Assembly (NCBI GenBank): GCA_003818205.1
Contig: RPRQ01000045.1
Coordinates: 1-35,512, forward strand
Source: Bacteroidales bacterium
GTDB taxonomy: Bacteria; Bacteroidota; Bacteroidia; Bacteroidales; Tenuifilaceae
Length of the DNA: 35,512 nt
Reading direction: 5' to 3'
Shown: one piece after another, positions 1 to 7,998 of the stretch
Layout of the letters: each line of letters starts with the position of its first letter
Position numbering within the stretch: the stretch's first letter is position 1
The notes under the pieces: model-generated
The model's input: only the letters and a program-made list of their open reading frames with translations
Told to the model about the DNA's origin: nothing
Database searches by the model: none
Translations under genes and position numbers: made by a program

Positions 1-2358
1 ACCAGATGGGGCGGAGACCTCGGCATGGCTTATATCCGACACCCCGCATGCGTTTATGGTAGCTACATCGATGTAGTAAACATGGTCGTAGTCATCCTGC
101 AGCCTCTGGAAGACCGCTTTGGCGTTAGGTGTAGTATATTTTAGTACTCCATCTAAGTACCATTTGTAGGTTGTAGCGCTGGGTACAGGGTTTATGATGG
201 CTGTAATCCTACCCGGCGGAAAATCAAATCCAATGGTAATAGGACCTGGTGTTCGCGTGCCCACCCAGATCGTTTTTTGTACGGGTACCTGCCCACAGCT
301 GGAGGTTATCGTTGCCTTTACCCAACCGCTACCGCTTCCGTTGGCTGAAACATTTGCCTGATTGCTATTTGGTATGGGTGTTAGATTAAGATTACTGCTT
401 TTATCCCACGCAACTGAACATCCAGGAAGTAAGTTATTAATGGTAAAAGTAACACTGGAAGAGCAGATTTCAGATGGTCCTGTTATTGGTCCTGCCGCTC
501 CTGCAGGATTGGGCTTACCAACAGCGGTGTAGGCTAATTTTGTTGAGGAAGGGGATGCGGGAACCCATTTATTTATTGCCTGACCGGCAGAGTTGTAGCG
601 AACGTAGTAGGTACAGTATCTCACATCAAAGCCAGTTTCGGTTACGTTGGTAATTATTGCGTAAGGGAAACCATCATTCGGGTTTGCAAAGCTAATGCAG
701 GTACTCTCGCGTTCCCTTAACCATACAGCTGGGATTGAGCAGAATGGAACATCAAAATTGATGTGTTTGGTAACCTCATACCTGTCGACATCTAGGTACA
801 TCCCTGAGGCAAGTCCCCACCTGCCACTACCACCAATATACGTCCACTTACTTAGGTTGGTTTTGGTTGTTGTACCTCCGTAGGAAACCCAGTGGTACAG
901 CTCATTGGGGGTATTCAATAAAGATAAGGCTCTGTAGGCATTCACTTTACCGTAGCCAGTTTCTGTATCCCAGCCGATACCAGTTGCTTGAATATCATCA
1001 GCAGTCCTTTCAAGGATATGCAGCACATCATCGTTGGTAAGGTTAAACCCTCGGTCGAGCCCTTGCGAGATGATTAACCCTGCAACGCCCGAAACAACCG
1101 GTGCTGCCATGGAGGTACCCGATTTATAATCTATGCCGCCTCCTCTAATGGTTGACCAAATGCTTGTACCAGGCGCAGAAACATCAATATTGTTGCCTGT
1201 GCTTGAGGATAAAGCCCTTTCAACATTAGGAGTGGTATTCCCAACCGCTATTACCTCATGGGTAAAACCTGCAGGATAGATGGTCGGATTACCTTTTTGG
1301 TAATCATTACCCATGGCTGCCACAACCACCACGTTACGATTGTAGGCACTGGCGATAGTGCTATACAGTAAGGGCACTTTGAGGAATACCTCATCGATGG
1401 GAAACCCAATGGCAGAAAAACCGTAGCTGAGGTTGATAATATGTGCTCCATTGTTAACAGCGTAGTCTATTGCATTTGCCACATCGGTTGGCAAAGCAGT
1501 TTTTGAGAAATCATGGATGGTACCCCCGAAAGGCCTGGGAATTGTAATTCCGCTAACCATTTTTACAGGCATTATCTTGCAGTTCCACATAACGCCCGAT
1601 ACGTGTTTGCCATTATTGGCGATAGCTCCAATTATACCAGCAACATGGGTGCCGTGCCCTGCATAGCTTTGGGGATCATTATCGGGTAGGTTATCCATCG
1701 GGTCGTTGTCCCAACTACCAAAATCGAAACCAGTAATAACATGGCTTCTATCCCCTGGGTCTAAGTCTTCGTGCGTGTAATCTACGCCACCATCACACAC
1801 AGCAATTATCACATCATTTCTCCCCCGGTTGATATTCCATGCTAGCTCCGCCCGGATGTCAGCATTGGGGTTAGAGGGGTAGTTCAGATGCCACTGGTAG
1901 CTGTACTTGGTATCGTTTGGAACAATACAGGGTTTAAGCAGTAGTGGTTTCTCAACATGGGCATTATACACCCCTTTAGTACTGTTAAGCTTGGCTATTA
2001 GTTCAACCGTTTTGCTGCTATCGGTCATAGAGATTATTTGCCAACCTGATAAGGAGTCGCTTTCGAGTGATTTACTGAGATACTTCAATGACCCATTTTC
2101 ATTATATCTATTCCTGAAAACCGCTTTTAACTCTTTAATATTGTGTTGCTCAAAAAGATTTCTGATGCTTTCGGAGTGCAAGTTCTTACTTTGGGTGGTG
2201 AGGGTATTCCCATCGATTAGCGATTTGCTGAGGTAGGCTAAAACTCGGATGCTTTGTTGAGTTTTTATAGTGCTCTTGTTTTCGGAGTTGATGAAGACAT
2301 GGTACGCTGCAAGCAGGCAAACAGCAATTGCCAATGATGCGTAGATTGCTTTTTTCAT
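1..2358 (-). CDS. Subtilisin-like S8 serine protease, C-terminus beyond window
   Basis: Secreted or periplasmic endopeptidase of the subtilisin family. The frame is open for 786 codons from an ATG at 2358 and runs off the left edge. The first 20 or so residues (MKKAIYASLAIAVCLLAAYH) look like a signal peptide, and residues 30-140 look like a propeptide-type segment. The catalytic triad is visible: Asp189 in VCDGGVDYTHED, His235 in GHGTHVAGI and Ser416 in SGTSMAAPVVSG. Beyond about residue 460 the protein is no longer peptidase-like and contains Ig/PKD-like stretches, as is common in Bacteroidota exoproteins. A type IX secretion tail could lie outside the window but cannot be seen. It lies 12 bp downstream of a PD40 lipoprotein gene and is probably the last gene of that operon. 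The family call is secure; the substrate is unknown. Confidence 0.93.
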   Translation of the reverse strand, partial: MKKAIYASLAIAVCLLAAYHVFINSENKSTIKTQQSIRVLAYLSKSLIDGNTLTTQSKNLHSESIRNLFEQHNIKELKAVFRNRYNENGSLKYLSKSLESDSLSGWQIISMTDSSKTVELIAKLNSTKGVYNAHVEKPLLLKPCIVPNDTKYSYQWHLNYPSNPNADIRAELAWNINRGRNDVIIAVCDGGVDYTHEDLDPGDRSHVITGFDFGSWDNDPMDNLPDNDPQSYAGHGTHVAGIIGAIANNGKHVSGVMWNCKIMPVKMVSGITIPRPFGGTIHDFSKTALPTDVANAIDYAVNNGAHIINLSYGFSAIGFPIDEVFLKVPLLYSTIASAYNRNVVVVAAMGNDYQKGNPTIYPAGFTHEVIAVGNTTPNVERALSSSTGNNIDVSAPGTSIWSTIRGGGIDYKSGTSMAAPVVSGVAGLIISQGLDRGFNLTNDDVLHILERTADDIQATGIGWDTETGYGKVNAYRALSLLNTPNELYHWVSYGGTTTKTNLSKWTYIGGSGRWGLASGMYLDVDRYEVTKHINFDVPFCSIPAVWLRERESTCISFANPNDGFPYAIITNVTETGFDVRYCTYYVRYNSAGQAINKWVPASPSSTKLAYTAVGKPNPAGAAGPITGPSEICSSSVTFTINNLLPGCSVAWDKSSNLNLTPIPNSNQANVSANGSGSGWVKATITSSCGQVPVQKTIWVGTRTPGPITIGFDFPPGRITAIINPVPSATTYKWYLDGVLKYTTPNAKAVFQRLQDDYDHVYYIDVATINACGVSDISHAEVSAPSG

Positions 2359-2370
2359 AGTTTTTACGGG

Positions 2371-3243
2371 TTAAAAGGTTAGCTGAATTTTATTTTTTCC
2401 ATCAATATCTATTTTCCAAAGCAAGGTTTTAAAATGTAACCTTTCATTATTCCCTTTACAATATATGATATATTTGGAGTCGGGTGTCCAAGTAGGATAC
2501 TCTCCATCGTCCAATTTGCGTTGGTTAGTACCGTCAATATTCATAATATAAATTTGCGCGTTGCTGCTCCATGCTATAAAGTTGCCATCAGGGGAACATA
2601 CTGGATTCTCATTGGTTCTTCCATTGTTTGTAAGTCGAATTTCATTAGTTCCTAGTGTGTCTATTATATAAATTTCTTTGTATGAATACACTATTCTCTT
2701 TCCATCAGGGAACCACTTTGGGTTGTATCCTAAAACTTGCTGGTTACTAAAAAGTTGTCGGACTCTCTTAAAAAGTGTATCGCAAATAAAAAATCCTCCA
2801 TTGCTATATGACGAATTAAAAAGAATTGATTTGCCGTCTTTTGACCAATCAGGTGAGAATAGTATGAGATCATTTATACCATTAAACAATCTTATGCTAT
2901 CTCCCCCTATACTTATTATTTGCAAGGTATGTCCAAATGAAAAAACCAGCCGATTACCGTCAGGCGACAAACTAAAGTTTTGGAAAGATCCTCGGCGAAG
3001 CAACTTTCGCTCGTTCCCATCAATACTCATAGTATATAATCCTGTTGGATAATATTCTGATTCAGAATTTTCGAAGCATTCATGGTTGTAAACTATTAAT
3101 TTTCCATCTGGCGATACAGCAGGAGTAAGGTCGTTACTAGCATTTGTAACGTCAGTTGGACCATTTACCAAAATATCACAAGAAACAAGTAATATTATGC
3201 ATATTATTAATGTTAATAAATTTGGCTTAAAACTCGTATTCAT
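2371..3243 (-). CDS. PD40/TolB-like beta-propeller lipoprotein (copy 1)
   Basis: Lipoprotein of 290 residues with a signal peptide ending in the lipobox LLVSC (lipidated Cys22). The rest is built of short beta-propeller blades carrying the PD40 signature, for example AVSPDGKLIVY, SLSPDGNRLVF, WSKDGKSILF, WFPDGKRIVY, CSPDGNFIAW and WTPDSKYIIY. Such propellers usually bind proteins or peptides and have no catalytic residues. It is a tandem paralogue of the gene just upstream, with nearly the same C-terminal blade (LLWKIDIDGKNKIQLTF), and is separated from it by about 10 bp. It sits directly upstream of the S8 protease gene in the same direction, so a role linked to that protease, such as substrate or propeptide binding at the envelope, is possible but inferred. 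Confidence 0.88.
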   Translation of the reverse strand: MNTSFKPNLLTLIICIILLVSCDILVNGPTDVTNASNDLTPAVSPDGKLIVYNHECFENSESEYYPTGLYTMSIDGNERKLLRRGSFQNFSLSPDGNRLVFSFGHTLQIISIGGDSIRLFNGINDLILFSPDWSKDGKSILFNSSYSNGGFFICDTLFKRVRQLFSNQQVLGYNPKWFPDGKRIVYSYKEIYIIDTLGTNEIRLTNNGRTNENPVCSPDGNFIAWSSNAQIYIMNIDGTNQRKLDDGEYPTWTPDSKYIIYCKGNNERLHFKTLLWKIDIDGKNKIQLTF

Positions 3244-3253
3244 GATTGTTTGA

Positions 3254-4150
3254 TTAGTAGGTTAGCTGAATTTTATTCTTTCCATTAATATCTATTTTCC
3301 ACAGTACCTCTTTGGTAAAATCACTATTGGCAAAACTATAGATAATATACTGACCATCAGGAGTCCAAGTTGGATACTGCCCATAATCTAATTTTATCTT
3401 ATTGCTACCATCCATATTCATCCGGCAAATTTGAACGCTGCTACTCCATGCGATAAAATCCCCCGTTGAGGAAAAGGTGGGATCTCTATCACTTTTATTA
3501 TTATTAGTTAATCTTACCTGATTTGTCAGAGTTGTATCAATAATAACTATTTCTTCATAATTCCACTCATTGGAATGCATGCTACAAATCAGTTTATCTT
3601 CTTTTGCCCATTTTACAGGATATGCAAGTATATGGTAAAAATTAAAAATTTGCTTTACCTCTTTAAAATCAGGGGTACATGTGAACCCCCCTCCTCCAGT
3701 TAATGGAGAACCAAAAAGAATTAATTTACCGTCTTTTGACCAATCGGGAAAAAATAGAGGTAAATCACTAATTCCCTGAAATGTCCTTACGCTGTCCCCT
3801 TCAAGGTTTATTATCTGTATGATTCCGCCAGAGGTAAACACAAGCCATTGGCCATCAGGCGACCAGCTGGGGCTCCAATGACCCCCTTTTAACAAAAGCT
3901 TTCGGTTAGTGCCATCAATCCCAATTACGTATAATCCTGTAGGGTAGTCCTCTGGCTCAGGGTAATCTAAGCATTCATGGTAGTAGGCTATTAGGTTTCC
4001 ATCCGGTGAAACAGCAGGGTACTTATCGGCGCTAATGCTGATATATAGTTCGTAATCCGCAGGGTTTCTTGTGTCGTCTTCTGGGTTACATGAAAGCAAC
4101 AGGAACAAAAGAAATACAATAAGTTTATGGTATTTAAGGTAACTTTTCAT
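3254..4150 (-). CDS. PD40/TolB-like beta-propeller lipoprotein (copy 2)
   Basis: Lipoprotein of 298 residues, lipobox FLLLSC with lipidated Cys21, followed by repeated PD40 blades (AVSPDGNLIAY, SWSPDGQWLVF, WSKDGKLILF, FSSTGDFIAW, WTPDGQYIIY). It is a full-length tandem paralogue of the downstream gene and of the truncated copy upstream. The three share the end motif VLWKIDINGKNKIQL or a close variant. Gene gaps of 10-11 bp suggest one transcript read leftwards into the S8 protease gene. No enzyme motif is present. The family call is firm; the ligand is unknown. Confidence 0.88.
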   Translation of the reverse strand: MKSYLKYHKLIVFLLFLLLSCNPEDDTRNPADYELYISISADKYPAVSPDGNLIAYYHECLDYPEPEDYPTGLYVIGIDGTNRKLLLKGGHWSPSWSPDGQWLVFTSGGIIQIINLEGDSVRTFQGISDLPLFFPDWSKDGKLILFGSPLTGGGGFTCTPDFKEVKQIFNFYHILAYPVKWAKEDKLICSMHSNEWNYEEIVIIDTTLTNQVRLTNNNKSDRDPTFSSTGDFIAWSSSVQICRMNMDGSNKIKLDYGQYPTWTPDGQYIIYSFANSDFTKEVLWKIDINGKNKIQLTY

Positions 4151-4160
4151 GGTTAATCGG

Positions 4161-4593
4161 TTAAAAGGTTAGCTGAACTTTGTTTTTCCCATCAATATCT
4201 ATTCTCCACAGTACTTCTTTGGTAAAATCGCTATTGGCAAAGCTGTAAACAATATACTTACCATCGGGGCTAAAATTTGGGTATTGACCGTAATCAAGTT
4301 TTAGCTTATTGTTTCCATTCACATTCATTCTGTAGATTAGAACATTACTGCTCCAAGAAATAAACTCTCCAGTAGGCGACCAAGAGGGATCTCTATCGTC
4401 TCTACTATCGTTTGTTAAACGAACCTCTGTGGTTAGCAATGTATCTATTATGAAAATCTCTGTGCTTTTCCATGTTTGACTACCTTTACTATAAACAATC
4501 TTATTCCTGTCTGGTGACCATTTAGCAAACATTCCATTATTTTCTATTGGGTTCAATATTCTTTTTATGCGATTAAACTCAGGAGAAATCTTA
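4161..4593 (-). pseudogene. PD40 lipoprotein copy 3, 5' part lost at the IS
   Basis: This is the C-terminal half of a third PD40 paralogue. It matches copies 1 and 2 from the segment aligned to their FKEVKQIF region through the final IDIDGKNKVQLTF. The reading frame continues upstream of the first possible start (a TTG at 4556) through an in-frame stretch reading ISPEFNRIKRIL. That stretch still aligns with TPDFKEVKQIF of copy 2, and the match stops at the insertion sequence boundary near 4593. Signal peptide, lipobox and roughly half of the blades are missing. The missing 5' part is not found on the other side of the insertion sequence, so this is not a simple interruption. It is probably non-functional, although the reading frame itself is not further damaged. 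Confidence 0.8.
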
Positions 4594-5596
4594 AATATGT
4601 ATATCCGCTAATGTACCAAAATATTTTTTTTTACAAAAACACTTGAAATGAATTTTATCGATTTTGTAAAGAAATATCCTGATGAAGCCAGCTGCATAAG
4701 GCATTTTCGAGCGGTGAAGGAGCGGAAAGGAGTCGTTTGCAAGAAGTGTGGCAATACGCATCATTACTGGAACAAAACCTATAATTCGCACGATTGCAGT
4801 AAATGTGGTTACAGGACAACGCTACGAAGCGGGACGGTTATGGAGTCATCAAAGCTCCCCTTTCAGTATTGGTTGTACGCCATTTACCTGATGACCATGA
4901 CTAAAAAAGGTATCTCTGAGGCTGAGGTTCAGCGGCAGCTCGGGCGCAAGCACTACGAACCGATTTGGGCGATGATGCACAAAATCAGATCGGTCATGGG
5001 TTTGCGTGTTGACCATTACGAGTTGGAGGGAGTCGTCGAGTTGGACGATGCCTTTTTCAAAACGCATACGGACGACGAGAAGGGTGAACTAACCCAAAGG
5101 GGGCGAGGAAGTCAACGGCAAAGCAAAGTTCTTGTTATGGCTAAAGTTGACCCCAAGCGGGGACGACCTCGAAAGAACAAAAAAACATCAGCATTCCGAT
5201 ACGTAAAGATGGTCGTCATCCCTGACTCCTCGGCAAAAACGATGAACAAAACAGTGTCTGCGAGGACCAGCTCCTCATCGGTGATTAAGAGCGATGGTTG
5301 GCACGATTTTAACAAGATTAAAGAGATAAGCTCAAAGCACATCAAAAAGATAGTTCCGCCAAAGGAGGCATCAAAAGTACTCCCATGGGTGCATACCATG
5401 ATTAGCAATGCCAAGAGGAACTTCTTAGGAGTAAATCACAAAATAAAAGACGTGTATTTACAAAACTATCTTGACGAGTTTTGCTACAAAACCAATCGGA
5501 GGTATTTTGGCAAAGACTTGTTTGAACGGCCTATGATTGCTGCCGTTGAAGACACTTGGTACGGCAAAGCAAGGTATAATTGCGGATAATCATATT
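4594..5596 (+). mobile_element. IS1595-family insertion sequence, about 1.0 kb
   Basis: The element is bounded by imperfect inverted ends. Positions 4594-4617 match the reverse complement of 5573-5596 at about 19 of 24 positions, with the cores AATATG and TATCCGC shared exactly and TACC at the inner edge. It holds one transposase gene. The left edge agrees with the point where homology of the truncated PD40 gene stops. IS1595 elements normally make 8-bp target duplications, but the 8 bp outside each end (4586-4593 and 5597-5604) do not match. The GC content of the transposase gene looks higher than that of its neighbours. The exact tips are my reading; a shorter element of 4602-5588 is the alternative. 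Confidence 0.82.
4648..5589 (+). CDS. IS1595-family transposase
   Basis: Transposase of 313 residues. The N-terminal part has a zinc ribbon (CKKCG near residue 31 and CSKCG near 50) typical of IS1595/ISXO2-type enzymes. The catalytic domain shows VELDDAFF (first Asp), KSDGW (second Asp), and later WVHTMISNAKRNFLGVNHK and YLDEFCYKTNRR, which are hallmark stretches of the family. The third acidic position varies in this family and I do not assign it. The start ATG lies 54 bp inside the left end, and the stop codon lies within the right terminal repeat. Length and domain order look complete, so the copy may be active. Confidence 0.93.
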   Translation: MNFIDFVKKYPDEASCIRHFRAVKERKGVVCKKCGNTHHYWNKTYNSHDCSKCGYRTTLRSGTVMESSKLPFQYWLYAIYLMTMTKKGISEAEVQRQLGRKHYEPIWAMMHKIRSVMGLRVDHYELEGVVELDDAFFKTHTDDEKGELTQRGRGSQRQSKVLVMAKVDPKRGRPRKNKKTSAFRYVKMVVIPDSSAKTMNKTVSARTSSSSVIKSDGWHDFNKIKEISSKHIKKIVPPKEASKVLPWVHTMISNAKRNFLGVNHKIKDVYLQNYLDEFCYKTNRRYFGKDLFERPMIAAVEDTWYGKARYNCG

Positions 5597-5813
5597 ATTT
5601 TTTTAAAAGTTTCAATGGTATTATTGATACGTGTCTACATGAATAATAGAGCCTTATACTAATGGGGAGGTATCTGTACAGAACCATGCAAAGGTTATGG
5701 TGCCATTGCCAATGGTATCCTTTTGCTGGAATCGTACCTGCGCCTCTCCGATTAAAGCAAGGCTCAAAAGTACCGATAGTGAAAATAAACCACTATGGAT
5801 TAGAAATCCATAG
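5597..5813. other. Rearrangement debris between IS and DPP IV remnant
   Basis: This stretch belongs neither to the insertion sequence nor to the peptidase gene. On the minus strand one frame (about 5806 down to a stop at 5654) reads like the start of an exported protein, including LSVLLSLALIGEAQVRFQQK, a hydrophobic core followed by a polar mature start, but it has no start codon and is very short. It is best seen as a fragment of a third gene trapped at a deletion or inversion junction. No function is claimed. Confidence 0.45.
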
Positions 5814-5820
5814 TGGTTTA
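5786..5820. repeat. Perfect 15-bp inverted repeat at the junction
   Basis: TAAACCACTATGGAT (5786-5800) is followed by a 5-nt loop and its exact reverse complement (5806-5820). It is not followed by a T-run, so a simple intrinsic terminator is unlikely. The right arm ends within a few codons of the point where recognisable peptidase sequence begins, so it marks the junction. Confidence 0.85.
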
Positions 5821-7307
5821 TTCCAAAACACTACCCCGAGAACTACACGTTTAAATACCCCAAAGCGGGTGAAACCAACTCGGTTGTTTCGGTTCATGTT
5901 TATAGTATTGAAGCATCAAAATTGGCTAAAATGGATGTTGGCTCCGAAATCGATCAGTACATCCCTCGCATACAGTGGCTAAATAATTCGAACCAGCTAA
6001 GCGTTATCCGATTAAACAGGCTTCAAAATAAGATGGATATACTTTTGGCTGATGTTTCGACCGGTGAATCAAAGCCGCTTTACACCGAGGTGAACAAGTA
6101 CTATATCCCCGAACCAACTGATAACTTGATAACCTTTACTGATGATGGAAAAGGCTTCATCATCACAAGCGAGAAGAGCGGCTATAATCAAATCTATCTA
6201 TATGGAATGGATGGCAAGCTGATTAAGCAGCTTACCAACGGAACAAACGAAGTGATAGAGGTATATGGCTACGACCAAAAGGGGAATAGGGTTTTCTTCA
6301 AAGCATTCGATGAAAGTCCTTTGAGAAGTGCTATTTATTCTTTAAAAGTTGACAACCTTGAACTTGTTAAACTTTCATCGAATACGGGTGATAATAGCGC
6401 TGAGTTCAGTAAAACCTATAAATACTTCATTCTTTCGTTCTCGAATACGAAAACGCCTACCTACATTACCCTGAATAACGATAAGGGAAAACGGATGAGA
6501 GTACTTGTGGAGAATAGCCAGCTGAAAACGATTCTATCCAATTACGATATTCCCGATAAGGAGTTCTTCACCCTTAAAACATCTGAAGGAGTCCAGCTGA
6601 ATGGGTACATGATAAAGCCGTTGAACTTCGACCCAACAAAGAAATACCCCGTTCTGATGACACAGTATAGCGGACCCGGCTCAATATCGGTAAAGGATAA
6701 TTGGAATCTTGGCTGGGATCAATACCTAGCATCCATCGGGTATATGGTTGTATGCATTGATGGAAGAGGTACTGGAGGCAGAGGCGAGGCCTTTAAGAAG
6801 ATGACCTACGGTCAGCTGGGCTACTACGAAACGATGGATCAGATTGAGGCTGCACGGTACTTACAATCGTTAAACTACGTCGATCCTTCGAGAATAGGTA
6901 TTTGGGGATGGAGCTACGGGGGCTACATGTCATCGCTTTGCCTATTCAAGGGGGCAGATGTTTTCAGAATGGCAATAGCCGTTGCCCCGGTTACCAACTG
7001 GCGATATTACGATTCGGTCTATACCGAACGATTCATGGGGTTACCCCATGATAACCCGCTTGGGTATGATAATAACTCCCCCATCAATCATGCTGAGAAG
7101 CTAAAAGGCAAACTGTTAGTAGTTCATGGAACCGGCGATGATAATGTGCATGTACAAAACTCCATTGAATTGGTTGAAAAACTGGTTCAGGCCAATAAGC
7201 AGTTCGATATGATGTTCTACCCCGACAAAAATCATGGAATTTACGGTGGCAATACAACCTTTCACCTTTTTACAAAGTTAACAAACTATGTGAAGGAGAA
7301 TCTTTAG
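5814..7307 (+). pseudogene. Prolyl oligopeptidase/DPP IV-type (S9B) peptidase, N-terminus lost
   Basis: This is the C-terminal two thirds of a dipeptidyl peptidase IV-like serine peptidase, which would cleave X-Pro dipeptides in the periplasm. Recognisable family sequence starts at about 5826 (HYPENYTFKYPKAGE) and runs to the end. The frame upstream is closed by a TAG at 5811-5813, and no ATG precedes codon 5931. The full alpha/beta-hydrolase domain is present: nucleophile Ser in GWSYGGYMS (codon 6912-6914), Asp in HGTGDDNVH and His in DKNHGIYGG. Family members are about 700-750 residues with a complete N-terminal beta-propeller and a signal peptide. Here roughly the first 230-270 residues and any export signal are absent. 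An internal start (TTG 5922 or ATG 5931) would give a cytoplasmic fragment of about 460 residues. Probably a pseudogene produced by the same event as the truncated PD40 gene on the other side of the insertion sequence. Confidence 0.82.
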
Positions 7308-7309
7308 AG

Positions 7310-7425
7310 GTAAAGGAATGGAAGGTTGGAATGATGGAAGATTGGAATGATGGAAGATGTGTAATTCGAAATAGTGTTATCTTCGGTCTTCCGACTTCTA
7401 ACTTCTGTCTTCTTTAAATTCTTTT
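7310..7425. repeat. Intergenic repeat relic with GGAATGATGGAAGAT units
   Basis: The segment begins with short direct repeats of GGAATGATGGAAGAT (three partial units) and then has CTTCTAACTTCTGTCTTC, a loosely complementary tail. A related sequence lies at about 13434-13585 (GGAAGACTGGAATAATGGA and CTTCTAACTTTCTTC). It looks like a degenerate dispersed intergenic repeat and encodes no supported gene. Confidence 0.5.
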
Positions 7426-7435
7426 TCCATCATAA

Positions 7436-7467
7436 TTTTTGAGAAAATCAGATTTTTATTACTTTTG
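7436..7467 (+). promoter_or_regulatory. Bacteroidota-type promoter for the tRNA-Leu cluster
   Basis: A -33-like TTTTTG (7436-7441) is followed after 18 bp by TACTTTTG (7460-7467), a perfect TAnnTTTG -7 element. The predicted start is near 7473, about 120 nt before the first tRNA. Confidence 0.7.
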
Positions 7468-7478
7468 CAATCGCAATT

Positions 7479-7512
7479 GAATATTCCTCTCAGCAAACTG
7501 CGAGGAATATTC
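7479..7512 (+). other. 11-bp hairpin in the tRNA leader
   Basis: GAATATTCCTC (7479-7489) pairs with GAGGAATATTC (7502-7512) across a 12-nt loop, just after the predicted transcription start. Further on, GATCCCCA (7513-7520) could pair with TGGGGATT just before the tRNA. The roughly 120-nt leader may therefore be structured; whether it has a function or is simply trimmed off by RNase P is unknown. Confidence 0.5.
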
Positions 7513-7592
7513 GATCCCCAATTTAGTATTTCCCTTATTGCTCGCTAATCCGGTTGCAAACAGCGGGGAATGTATTCATGGGGATTCAAAGC

Positions 7593-7676
7593 GCCCAAAT
7601 GGCGGAATTGGTAGACGCGCTAGTTTCAGGGACTAGTATCAGCAATGATGTGCAGGTTCGAGTCCTGTTTTGGGCA
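7593..7676 (+). tRNA. tRNA-Leu (anticodon CAG)
   Basis: The acceptor stem GCCCAAA pairs with TTTGGGC, with discriminator A at 7676. The anticodon arm CTAGT/ACTAG closes the loop TTCAGGG, giving anticodon CAG. A long variable arm and a T arm with GGTTCGAGTCC are present, typical of class II leucine tRNAs. The 3' CCA is not encoded here. Confidence 0.95.
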
Positions 7677-7710
7677 CTAGCAATTTAGTTCAAAACATAT
7701 TGAAATAATC

Positions 7711-7785
7711 GCCCAGGTGGTGAAACCTGCAGGCAGGTTGGAAGACACGCCAGCTTGAGGGGCTGGTGATCGTAGGGTTGAGTAA
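7711..7785 (+). pseudogene. Decayed tRNA-Leu copy with hairpin insert in the D arm
   Basis: The 5' half matches the intact tRNA-Leu(GAG) downstream: acceptor GCCCAGG and anticodon arm CCAGC-TTGAGGG-GCTGG. The D-arm region carries an extra CCTGCAGGCAGG palindrome where the intact gene reads TTGGTAG. The T arm is degenerate (TTTAGGGTTGAG instead of GTTCGAGTC) and no 3' acceptor strand GCCTGGGC-type partner follows. It is a dead tandem duplicate flanked by two working genes. Confidence 0.85.
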
Positions 7786-7825
7786 GTTTAGGGTTGAGTA
7801 CAAATAATAGTACTGAAAAATATTT

Positions 7826-7912
7826 GCCCAGGTGGTGAAATTGGTAGACACGCCAGCTTGAGGGGCTGGTGATCGCAAGGTTGTGCAAGTTCGAGTCTTG
7901 TCCTGGGCACCA
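7826..7912 (+). tRNA. tRNA-Leu (anticodon GAG)
   Basis: The acceptor stem GCCCAGG pairs with CCTGGGC, followed by encoded ACCA. The anticodon arm CCAGC/GCTGG closes loop TTGAGGG, anticodon GAG. The long variable arm and T-arm GTTCGAGTC are intact. It is probably transcribed together with the upstream tRNA-Leu and stops at the terminator about 12 bp downstream. Confidence 0.96.
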
Positions 7913-7923
7913 ATTCAAAAAAG

Positions 7924-7969
7924 AACCCTCTTGTAAACTTTACGTTTGCAAGAGGGTTTGTTCAATTTT
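7924..7969. terminator. Strong intrinsic terminator, probably bidirectional
   Basis: AACCCTCTTGTAAAC (7924-7938) pairs with GTTTGCAAGAGGGTT (7944-7958) with one G-U pair and a 5-nt loop. A T-rich tail follows on the plus strand (TTGTTCAATTTT), and A-rich sequence lies upstream (AAAAAAG), which becomes a T-run on the minus strand. It separates the tRNA cluster from the convergent SusD gene. Confidence 0.85.
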
Positions 7970-7998
7970 CGCTCTCTGATATATGGTAACTTATTTAA

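Noticed and set aside
1907-2236. Plus-strand 109-codon frame over the subtilase gene
   Set aside because: Antisense shadow of the protease propeptide region; the minus-strand frame has clear catalytic motifs and is continuous.
4594-5604. Target-site duplication around the IS1595 element
   Set aside because: Neither the longer (4594-5596) nor the shorter (4602-5588) boundary gives matching 8-bp direct repeats. The similarity AATATG on both sides is inverted and was taken as part of the terminal repeats.
7685-7918. Minus-strand reading frames of 62-77 codons across the tRNA genes
   Set aside because: They are antisense translations of duplicated tRNA sequence; the repeated protein segments simply mirror the tandem tRNA copies.
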